Of a stretch of 64,000 nt of DNA, positions 57,631 to 64,000 are shown piece after piece. The notes under the pieces were generated by a model. It was not told the origin of the DNA and did no database searches. It saw nothing but the letters and a program-made list of their open reading frames with translations. How positions within the stretch are numbered: the stretch's first letter is position 1; the number at the start of each line of letters is the position of its first letter. This stretch comes from Methanolapillus ohkumae (GTDB taxonomy: Archaea > Halobacteriota > Methanosarcinia > Methanosarcinales > Methanosarcinaceae). The position numbers were made by a program, and so were the translations under genes. Location: NCBI RefSeq assembly GCF_032594355.1, contig NZ_CP131061.1:930001-994000 (forward strand), written 5' to 3'.

Positions 57631-59148
57631 TCATTCCAATTCCATTATTTTGTAAATTGCTTTCATATCCACATTCTTTTCAAAAACAGCTGCCAGTTCG
57701 GCAAATCCATCCTGAACAGTAAACGCTTCTTCTTCTACGTAAGAAATACCTTTTCGAGAGGCCAAATACTTCAAAAGAGCGACCCTGAAAGGTTTGTTGT
57801 CAAATAATCCATGCATGGACGTTCCAATCACCAAGCCGCCGGCACCCAAAGCACCGTCGTCTCCAAAAATAGGGGAGACGGTTTTTGTTTTTCCGCTATG
57901 GGCAAAAAAGCCTTCCAACCGGATTCCGGAAATCTGCTTTAAAATTGGACCCAAATCCGTTTTGTCGGAGGCGCCCACAGTTACCGTAATTCGAACCGGT
58001 TTTTCACTGTAACCTTCTTCTTTTTCATAAACGGTTTCACAATCCAACAAATTAAATCCAAAAAAAACATTTCCATGAGAATCGGTGAGTGTTTTTCCAA
58101 GAAACTGATAACCCTCACCGACACCGATTATCGGACAATTAAATTTTTCCCTCAATTCTAAAATTTGGTTCATCATGCCGCTTTCTTTTAAAACGGTCAA
58201 ATCCAAAAGCGGTGTTCCCGAACCCGGCAAAATAATTAAATCCGGACAGATGCCGTTGTTTTTTAAATCATCGCCCGGCGAAACATACCGGACAAGCGCT
58301 TGCGATTCCAAAACCTCAAAATCATTGAAGTGGGAAATTTTCGGAAGCTGAATGACCGCAATGTTTAATCCGGTCTTCTGGCCGCATCCTTTCTTTTCAT
58401 CCGGAATGGTTCCGGATCCGGCTTTTTCGTGGAAAGACATGGAATCCTCGGATGGAATGCGCAATTTAAAGTACGGCATCACCCCCAAAACCGGAATGCC
58501 GGTCATTTTTTCCAGTTGGTCCAAGCCCGGCTTTAAAATCGTCGGATCTCCCCGGAATTTGTTGATGACAAATCCTTTGACATTCTTTTTGACATCTTCC
58601 GGAAGCAGCATGACTGTTCCGTACAAACTTGCAAAAACACCGCCGCGCTCAATGTCACCCACCAAAATAATCGGCGCCTTTGTCAGGCGCGCGGTTCCGA
58701 TATTGACAATGTCCCGGTCATAAAGATTGATTTCTGCCGCACCCCCGGCCCCTTCCATCACAATCACATTATAATTTTCATCCAATTTCAAAAGCGCGCG
58801 GTTTAAAATCGTAAACATCTCATCAATGGATTCATAATAATTTCCGGCACTCCGATCCGCATAATGTTCTCCAAGAACAATCACTTGAGAGGTGCTGTCT
58901 CCTTTGGGTTTGAGAACCACCGGATTCATTTCGGGGACCGGCTCGGCACCGGCGGCCCAAGCCTGAATCACTTGTGCAAAACTGATTTCTTTTCCGTCTT
59001 TGGAAACCCAGGAATTCAAGCTCATATTTTGAGCTTTAAAGGGGGCAACTTTGTATTTCTCAGACAAAATTTTACAAATCGCCGTCACCACCGAACTTTT
59101 GCCGGCATCTGAAGACGTTCCCAGAACAAGAAGTGTTTTTGCTTTCAT
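57631..59148 (-). CDS. cobQ: Cobyric acid synthase
   Basis: The 505-residue enzyme (CobQ/CbiP) amidates four side chains of adenosylcobyrinic acid a,c-diamide with glutamine and ATP. The N-terminal dethiobiotin-synthetase-like domain has LVLGTSSDAGKSSVVTAICKIL (P-loop), FKAQNMSLNSWVSKDGKEI, QAWAAGAEPVPEMNPVVLKP and VMEGAGGAAEINLYDRDIVN. The C-terminal class I glutaminase domain has LIILPGSGTPLLDL and a region where the usual nucleophile motif GxCxGxQ reads IIGVGEGYQFLG, so the cysteine is replaced by glycine/glutamate; the terminal His-x-Glu-like GTSMHGLFDN is present. Loss of the glutaminase Cys suggests ammonia-dependent activity or a partner glutaminase. AAGGAGAGGG precedes the ATG. Confidence 0.93.
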   Translation of the reverse strand: MKAKTLLVLGTSSDAGKSSVVTAICKILSEKYKVAPFKAQNMSLNSWVSKDGKEISFAQVIQAWAAGAEPVPEMNPVVLKPKGDSTSQVIVLGEHYADRSAGNYYESIDEMFTILNRALLKLDENYNVIVMEGAGGAAEINLYDRDIVNIGTARLTKAPIILVGDIERGGVFASLYGTVMLLPEDVKKNVKGFVINKFRGDPTILKPGLDQLEKMTGIPVLGVMPYFKLRIPSEDSMSFHEKAGSGTIPDEKKGCGQKTGLNIAVIQLPKISHFNDFEVLESQALVRYVSPGDDLKNNGICPDLIILPGSGTPLLDLTVLKESGMMNQILELREKFNCPIIGVGEGYQFLGKTLTDSHGNVFFGFNLLDCETVYEKEEGYSEKPVRITVTVGASDKTDLGPILKQISGIRLEGFFAHSGKTKTVSPIFGDDGALGAGGLVIGTSMHGLFDNKPFRVALLKYLASRKGISYVEEEAFTVQDGFAELAAVFEKNVDMKAIYKIMELE

Positions 59149-59639
59149 AAAATGACCCTCTCCTTATTAAAAAATGGATTTTAAAAAACGAATTGAATCG
59201 TATTTTTCGAAAAAAAATCAATTTTCCCGAAAAAAATAAATACAATTTAAAATCCGCCATTGCAACAATTACATCCTACTTTAAAAAAACATAATAAATA
59301 AAGGATTTGGTTTGACATACTTATCCAATTTATCAGATTTAATTGATATTATCCTTTCCCTCAAAACAAAATTTCAAAATGAAGATAAGATTTTTCAAGA
59401 TTTTAAAAAAGAAATAAAAATTTTATGACGAAAAACTTTGATTGATTTATTTAAAAAATAAGTCGGAACTCAATGATTTTGAGAAGATTATTTTGAAAAA
59501 ATGCTTTCTCTGAAAAATGAAACTGGTTGAATGATTTAAATGAAAATTATTTTGAAAAAATGATTTTTTGAAATGAAGATAATTTTGAATAATAAAATCG
59601 TGAAAAAATCAAAAATAATGGATTAACTTGAATAATGGA
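59149..59639. other. Intergenic region with a possible short reading frame
   Basis: A/T-rich with short imperfect direct repeats (ATTATTTTGAAAAAATG at 59485-59565). A possible 38-codon frame (59312-59428) is listed separately. Otherwise nothing seen. Confidence 0.35.
59312..59428 (+). CDS. Possible small protein of 38 residues
   Basis: A TTG-initiated frame after AAAGGATTTGGT encodes YLSNLSDLIDIILSLKTKFQ and NEDKIFQDFKKEIKIL, an amphipathic helical pattern with non-random composition. No homologue is recognised, and chance cannot be excluded in A/T-rich DNA. Confidence 0.25.
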   Translation: MTYLSNLSDLIDIILSLKTKFQNEDKIFQDFKKEIKIL

Positions 59640-60464
59640 TTACTTGAACCCTAAAATCCATCCGTTTTCTTTGAGCCAGTTTCGTTTTTCTTTAAAATTC
59701 GGATCCATTTGCTCTACCAAATTCCAAAAGTGAGCGGAATGATTTTTGTGGCGGATGTGTGCAAGCTCATGAATAATAATATAATCAATAATCGGGGTAT
59801 CTGCCTGAATCAGCGCCCAGTTCAATTTGATTTCATTTTGAGCGGTGCAGCAGCCCCATTTTCCCGTGTAATTGGCAGCCTCCACCGAGCTCGGTTTTTT
59901 GAGCAGAAGCGGCAAATATTTGTCGGCGAAAAAATCCACCCGGGCTTTGAAAAAAACATCGGCTTGCTCCCGATAAAATCCGTCCACCGCTTTCTTAATT
60001 TTTTGTTCGCATTCTTCTTGCGTTAAATGAAGCATTTTTGCCGGCAAATACGCCCGGATTTGCCCCTCCAGCAGCCGGATTTCGATTTTGTTGCTCCGGT
60101 TGTCTTCCCGCTCGACAAAAAACACGCACAGCGTATATTCCCGTCCCATATAATGAAACAAGCTGCCGTTTTTGTATGATTTTTTCAATTCACGAACCAA
60201 CACGTTCTGTTTCATTTCCGCTTTTTCTAAAAGCTCAGCCACATTTTTTTCGTTGTCGAACAAAACGGACAGAATGTCTTTTGAAGACAGGCCGGCCGGC
60301 GCGCGCACGAACAAAACCGCCTCATTTTCTTCAAACCGAACGGTATATCCGATTGTTTTTTTTCGCTTGGGAGAATAAATCACCGTGCAAGGCAAGTAAA
60401 GAGAATCGGTTTTAAAAATAATATTGTGTGTCTTTTCACCGATTCCGGGCCGGATGGATGTCAT
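59640..60464 (-). CDS. YgjP/SprT-like zinc metallopeptidase (DUF45, M48-related)
   Basis: The protein (274 residues from ATG 60464) belongs to the YgjP/DUF45 group. The N-terminal domain has SPKRKKTIGYTVRFEENEAVLFVRAPAGLSSKDI. The catalytic segment DYIIIHELAHIRHKNHSAHFWNLVEQMDPNFKEKRNWLKENG contains HELAH (His232, Glu233, His236) and the third ligand-type His240 or later, plus the preceding GKWGCCTAQNEIKLNWALIQADTPI, typical of the family (usually WGSC). Its cellular role is unclear; related proteins sit near restriction-modification loci, but none is seen here. Start ATG 60464 is preferred over an upstream hydrophobic extension. It is directly upstream of hisE's neighbourhood on the same strand. 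Confidence 0.88.
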   Translation of the reverse strand: MTSIRPGIGEKTHNIIFKTDSLYLPCTVIYSPKRKKTIGYTVRFEENEAVLFVRAPAGLSSKDILSVLFDNEKNVAELLEKAEMKQNVLVRELKKSYKNGSLFHYMGREYTLCVFFVEREDNRSNKIEIRLLEGQIRAYLPAKMLHLTQEECEQKIKKAVDGFYREQADVFFKARVDFFADKYLPLLLKKPSSVEAANYTGKWGCCTAQNEIKLNWALIQADTPIIDYIIIHELAHIRHKNHSAHFWNLVEQMDPNFKEKRNWLKENGWILGFK

Positions 60465-60546
60465 AATAAGAAGATGGGAATAAAAAGATAAAATGATATG
60501 ATACAAAAATTGGAAAAAGAATGGAAATGAAACAATCCAATCATTT

Positions 60547-60849
60547 TCATTTATGCCGGCGGTACAGTTCGGCTGCGATTTCTTCCGGCGTCACGCCGCA
60601 TTCAAAAAGCATGACCATTAAATGGAAAAGCAAATCGGACGTCTCGTAAATAATTTCATTACGCTTTCCGTCCTTTGCCGCCAAAATCGTTTCCGTGGCT
60701 TCCTCGCCGACTTTTTCCAAAATTTTGTTGATGCCTTTTTTGTCGTTGAGAAGAGCGCAAACATACGAACCTTCCGGCTGTGTTTTGCTTCTGTCTTCAA
60801 TGATTTGATAAATTTGAGATAAAATGGATAAATCCACCGCTTTTTGCAA
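60547..60849 (-). CDS. hisE: Phosphoribosyl-ATP pyrophosphatase
   Basis: HisE hydrolyses phosphoribosyl-ATP to phosphoribosyl-AMP, the second step of histidine synthesis. The 100-residue MazG-like fold has SILSQIYQIIEDR, LNDKKGINKILEKVGEEATETILAAKDGKRNEIIYETSDLLFHLMVMLFECGVTPEEIAAEL with the E-x-x-E and E-x-x-D metal ligands. The start is taken as TTG at 60849, after AGGAGCG, which gives the normal length; an ATG at 60906 would add an unusual 19-residue leader without a ribosome site. It lies 40 bp past the start of the YgjP-like gene on the same strand. Other his genes are not nearby. Confidence 0.92.
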   Translation of the reverse strand: MQKAVDLSILSQIYQIIEDRSKTQPEGSYVCALLNDKKGINKILEKVGEEATETILAAKDGKRNEIIYETSDLLFHLMVMLFECGVTPEEIAAELYRRHK

Positions 60850-61037
60850 TTTCAGACGCTCCTGAGTGTATTGGATTTGAAGGATTTCATTCAAAAATAA
60901 AAACATTTAAAAATAAAATGTAAAAATATAAAAAAATTAATGAATAAAAAATTAATGATAAATGAAAGATTAGAATTGAAAATGGCTTTTATCTTTAAAA
61001 TTATTTCCAATTCAATCCAAATTTTTCAGTCCGGTTT

Positions 61038-62315
61038 TTAAATTTCCCGAGGATCCGTAATTTCTCCGGTGATGGCGGATGCGCCTGCCGTTTCCGGGGA
61101 GCACAAATAAACAAAGGAATTTGGGCTTCCTTGCCGGCCTTTGAAATTTCGGTTGGATGTCGACAAGCCGACTTCTCCGTCTCCAAGCCGTCCAAATGAT
61201 CCGCCCATGCATGGTCCGCAGCAAGGTGATTCCACAATCGCGCCAATGTCCATTAATTTTTCAACATATCCGGCGCGTAACGCTTTCATGTACTCGGTCC
61301 GGGACGCCGGAACAACAATCAGCCGGATGCCTTTTGCCAGCGGATTGTTTCCAATCGCATTCATCATCATTTGAATATCTTCAAACCGCCCGTTTGTGCA
61401 GGAACCGACAAAGATTTGATTGACTTTTGTGCCGACCAGTTCCGAAACCGGCTTCACGTTGTCCACATTGTGCGGGCAAGCCACTTGCGGCTCAAGATCG
61501 GACACATCATATTCCCGGATTTTTGAAAAATTAGCGTCCGCATCCGATTTCCAGTATGAATCCAATGAAAAGTTCGGAATTCTTTCTTTCAGATACTTTT
61601 CCGTCACCTGGTCCGGCTCGATTAAGCCGGCTTTTCCGCCCATTTCAATCGCCATGTTGGACATCGTCATGCGCTCAGGCATTTGCATCTTTTGAATGGC
61701 CGGCCCGGCAAATTCCGCCGCTTTGTAGCGTGCGCCTTCCACGCCGACATCTCCAATCAAATGAAGAATCAAATCTTTGGAACAAACGTGTTTAGGAAGG
61801 TTTCCACGCACATTGAATCGAAGTGTTTCCGGAACTTTAAACCAGAGTTTTCCGGACGCCAAAACCGCCGCCATGTCGGTGGACCCAAGACCCGTTGAAA
61901 ACGCGCCAAAAGCCCCGTAAGCGCACGTATGAGAGTCTGTCCCGACAATAAGGTCTCCGGGCTTAACGTGACCTTTCTCGGGCAGAACCTGGTGGCAAAC
62001 GCCTTCAAACACATCGTAATTTAAAATGCCTTGGTCCGTCGCGAATTTTCGCATCAAGATATGATTTTGAGCGGCATTTTGAGAATCCGCCGGAACCTGG
62101 TGGTCAAAAACAATGACGATTTTGGAAGGATCCCAGACTTTTTTGTCGTCTTTGCCCTCCATAATTTCATAAAACCCTTTCACGGAAAGCGGCCCGGTAA
62201 TATCATGCGTCATGGCGCGGTCAATATCCGCAATGACGAATTCTCCTGCCGCAACATTTTTTCCGGAAGCTTTGGAAAAGATCTTTTCTGAAAGTGTCAT
62301 CGGTTTTTTATTCAT
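61038..62315 (-). CDS. leuC: 3-isopropylmalate dehydratase / homoaconitase large subunit
   Basis: The 425-residue aconitase-family large subunit carries the [4Fe-4S] ligands: a Cys in IFVGSCTNGRFEDI near 295 and two in SPCCGPCMGG near 355. Substrate and catalytic blocks: DRAMTHDITGPL, IVFDHQVPADSQNAAQ, VCHQVLPEKG, VGTDSHTCAYGAFGAFSTGLGSTDMAAVLASG. The methanogen group that includes AksD (coenzyme B pathway) and LeuC (leucine) cannot be separated by eye; its counterpart AksA/LeuA-type gene is at the window start. The small subunit is not adjacent. ATG 62315 follows AGGTCGTG; an upstream GTG at 62324 is less well placed. The family needs LeuD/AksE as partner. Confidence 0.9.
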   Translation of the reverse strand: MNKKPMTLSEKIFSKASGKNVAAGEFVIADIDRAMTHDITGPLSVKGFYEIMEGKDDKKVWDPSKIVIVFDHQVPADSQNAAQNHILMRKFATDQGILNYDVFEGVCHQVLPEKGHVKPGDLIVGTDSHTCAYGAFGAFSTGLGSTDMAAVLASGKLWFKVPETLRFNVRGNLPKHVCSKDLILHLIGDVGVEGARYKAAEFAGPAIQKMQMPERMTMSNMAIEMGGKAGLIEPDQVTEKYLKERIPNFSLDSYWKSDADANFSKIREYDVSDLEPQVACPHNVDNVKPVSELVGTKVNQIFVGSCTNGRFEDIQMMMNAIGNNPLAKGIRLIVVPASRTEYMKALRAGYVEKLMDIGAIVESPCCGPCMGGSFGRLGDGEVGLSTSNRNFKGRQGSPNSFVYLCSPETAGASAITGEITDPREI

Positions 62316-62475
62316 GAGATTCACGACCTGTTTTTAATAAATTAAATAGATTAAATAAATTGAAAAATATTCATGTGAGAATGAATCCATTTGAATTTCT
62401 CCATATTTAAATACCTTTTTCATTCATATTCAAATATAAATTATTCAGTTGAAGAAATCATTTCCGCAGAGTCAA

Positions 62476-63309
62476 TTATTCGATGGCTTCCGTATCTGAA
62501 TAAAATTCATTCCACGGAAGGAAAACTTCCGAAATTCCGGTGCTGTCGCAAATCACAAATTTTAAAAAGCCGTTTTTAAAATTTTGACCTGCTTTTTGAA
62601 CAAAATCATATTTTTCCGTCGTCTTTTTTTCCAGCTCTGCCCCATGTTTTTCAAAATTTTCTTTTGTTTTTATGTAGTCATTTTTTTCTTTAAAAACCCG
62701 TTCCAGAAGGTTGGCCGCCATTTCTTTCGAAACATTTTTTTCCGTCACCGAAACGGTCTCTAAGCCGTCACATTCGCATTCAATGACATCCGCTTTGTTT
62801 TTTTCCGGGTCCATATCATAAAAATCAATGTAAAACGGATACGTTTTACATAGGAGCGGACGAACCGGATAAATTCGGCAGATATTTGTTTTCGGATCCA
62901 AAAAGACACATGTTCCATTTTGCGTTCGTTTCAGCATCCACCCAAATGTGTAAATAATGCCGTCCGTCGTAATTTGATTTCGGATCAAATCCAAATTTTT
63001 AAAAATAAGCCGGGAATCAAAAGATGGCGGTGAATTTTTTTTTGTGGAATAAAAATCCGGAAACAGCGGAACCGTAAAAGAAGAGGACGATAGATTGTTT
63101 TTCTCATGAATCGGATGGATTGAAATTGAATCATGAATTTGGACCTTATTTTGAGTCAGAAATAATTGGATAGATTGGATTTCATCCGGCATCAAAAATA
63201 CGGAATTGTCACCGTCTTCGCGCGTGCAGCATTTCCCGCAGCGTTTGCAAGAAAAACCGGATGATTGAACGGTTTTTAAAACAGACGCTTCTATTTTTTC
63301 CAAACTCAT
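62476..63309 (-). CDS. YkgJ-type Fe-S/zinc-binding cysteine cluster protein
   Basis: The 277-residue protein begins with a YkgJ-like cluster: SSGFSCKRCGKCCTREDGDNSVFLMPDEIQ, whose CxxCGxCC is the family hallmark. A second set CRIYPVRPLLCKTYPF follows at about 145-162, as in the CxxCxxxxPxxC pattern. Between are FTFGWMLKRTQNGTCVFLDPKTNI. The C-terminal third is helical and charged. Family members may be Fe-S-containing tRNA or peptide modifying proteins; function is unsettled. The stop of the upstream taw2-like gene overlaps this start by four bases (ATGA), and GGTGAGGAG precedes the ATG, so the two are translationally coupled. Confidence 0.85.
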   Translation of the reverse strand: MSLEKIEASVLKTVQSSGFSCKRCGKCCTREDGDNSVFLMPDEIQSIQLFLTQNKVQIHDSISIHPIHEKNNLSSSSFTVPLFPDFYSTKKNSPPSFDSRLIFKNLDLIRNQITTDGIIYTFGWMLKRTQNGTCVFLDPKTNICRIYPVRPLLCKTYPFYIDFYDMDPEKNKADVIECECDGLETVSVTEKNVSKEMAANLLERVFKEKNDYIKTKENFEKHGAELEKKTTEKYDFVQKAGQNFKNGFLKFVICDSTGISEVFLPWNEFYSDTEAIE

Positions 63310-64000
63310 CTCCTCACCTTTGAAATTTGAGCATCAATTACCACATGATAAACGCCCGGCGAATATTTTTTTATGATGCGGGTTTCCAAAATCGTTGCGA
63401 ATCGATTGCATTCTTTTGCCGCGTCCATGATTTGTTGAATCGGACGGCTTGGGAAAAGTTTTTCCGGAACGGTATCATGATAATGAAGAATACCGCCTTC
63501 ACTTTTAATGGCCAAAATTCCGGCATTTAAATACAAGTGCGTTGTTCCGACATATCCCATTAAAACGCGGTCAGCAATTTCTTTTGGTGTGACAAGTGCG
63601 CAGTCTCCCAAAACCGGCTCAACAATATTTTCCACTTTGTTCAGCCGGATATTTTCGCACAAGTAATGATAGGAAATCGGATTGAGTTCAATGGAAATGA
63701 CCCGCGCCGGACGGGAATAAACCGCGATCGGAATGGAAAAATAACCGATTCCGGCAAACATGTCCACGACGGTTTCGCCGGCACATAACGTTGATATGCG
63801 ACGTTTTTCTTCCAAATTTCCTTTGGAAAACATAATTTTGGCGGCATCCAATTTGAATTTACATTTATTTTCCAAATGGATGGTTTCTGTCAGCCAACCG
63901 GGATGAAAATTTACAGCAGCGGCAGAACTGCTCCTATTTGCGGCATCCGCATCGGCACCGGAAATGTCGGAAATCCCAATTATTTCACGATTCGGAATTC
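63306..64000 (-). CDS. tRNA(Phe) wybutosine-type aminocarboxypropyltransferase / Trm5-like methyltransferase (5' end outside the window)
   Basis: The frame is open from the window edge to TGA at 63306. The visible 231 residues hold a SAM-dependent fold: LENKCKFKLDAAKIMFSKGNLEEKRRIS, VVDMFAGIGYFSIPIAVYSRPARVISIELNPISYHYLCENIRLNKVENIVEPVLGDC and DRVLMGYVGTTHLYLNAGILAIKSEGGILHYHDTVPEKL. The GIGYFSIP loop and GYVGTTH suggest Taw2/TYW2 (aminocarboxypropyl transfer to 4-demethylwyosine-37) over Trm5, which has a NLP-type loop. Upstream (63876-64000) IPNREIIGISD is followed by an Ala/Ser/Asp-rich insertion and FHPGWLTETIH. The insertion is unusual. It is coupled to the YkgJ-like gene. Confidence 0.78.
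   Translation of the reverse strand, partial: IPNREIIGISDISGADADAANRSSSAAAVNFHPGWLTETIHLENKCKFKLDAAKIMFSKGNLEEKRRISTLCAGETVVDMFAGIGYFSIPIAVYSRPARVISIELNPISYHYLCENIRLNKVENIVEPVLGDCALVTPKEIADRVLMGYVGTTHLYLNAGILAIKSEGGILHYHDTVPEKLFPSRPIQQIMDAAKECNRFATILETRIIKKYSPGVYHVVIDAQISKVRR

Overview
The window is a chromosomal segment of a methanogenic archaeon, most likely a small-genome, AT-rich, host-associated member of the Methanosarcinaceae (a Methanimicrococcus-like organism). The methanogen evidence is a methanogenesis marker gene (mtxX), the F430 nickelochelatase cfbA, DUF2551, a UPF0284 CobT, and the archaeal heme gene ahbC. Archaeal features include topoisomerase VI, TruD, Pth2, Tsr3 and a Taw2-like enzyme. 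About 48 recognised genes end in TAA or TGA and none in TAG, while a pepD-like gene carries an in-frame TAG at codon 42. Together these fit an organism that reads UAG as pyrrolysine. Catalase and an ankyrin-repeat island fit life in an animal gut. The placement to family or genus is inference.

Layout. 0-5 kb: 3' end of an AksA/LeuA-type synthase, a membrane protein, a 29-bp repeat array, a secondary alcohol dehydrogenase, cfbA and a DtxR/MntR regulator. 5-13 kb: pth2, truD, a chagasin-like lipoprotein, thiM-thiE-apt, a possible TIR-like protein, cobT and a membrane-anchored OB-fold protein. 13-17 kb: two tatA and two tatC genes. 17-21.5 kb: tRNA-Glu(CUC) and a type IV pilus-like ATPase with two GspF/TadC-like membrane proteins. 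21.5-30 kb: 16-bp repeat array, pepD with in-frame TAG, mtxX, top6B-top6A (with a long DKS-repeat insert) and catalase. 30-38 kb: tsr3, a thymidylate-synthase-like protein, cobA-hemD, a zeta-toxin-like kinase, DUF5714, ahbC and tRNA-Leu(UAG). 38-42 kb: flavin-oxidase-fold protein, then two ankyrin proteins around a TPR-like protein. 42-50.6 kb: HTH-CBS regulator, NOG1 GTPase, coiled-coil protein, aminotransferase, hxlB, unknown protein, HTH regulator, with two repeat-rich intergenic loci. 51-64 kb: thiI, an AhpD-like protein, polyphosphate:AMP phosphotransferase, a 1.6-kb AT-rich desert, a zinc-ribbon protein, DUF2551, cobQ, a YgjP peptidase, hisE, leuC/aksD, a YkgJ-like protein and a partial taw2.

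How the genes connect. CobA, HemD, CfbA, AhbC, CobT and CobQ all serve the siroheme-derived tetrapyrroles (F430, heme, cobamides). ThiM/ThiE make thiamine phosphate. AksA-like and AksD/LeuC-like proteins belong to 2-oxoacid elongation for coenzyme B or leucine. ThiI, TruD, Taw2, Tsr3 and Pth2 act on tRNA or rRNA.

Unusual features. Intergenic DNA is filled with short tandem repeats, often starting right after stop codons. Two dispersed repeat families recur: a roughly 50-bp element with core GTTATGGCAAC (six clear copies) and a GCAGCAATGCTCAAAACCG unit (four loci), one of the latter enclosed by 47-bp inverted repeats. Start codons were chosen mainly from Shine-Dalgarno sequences, which are clear for most genes.
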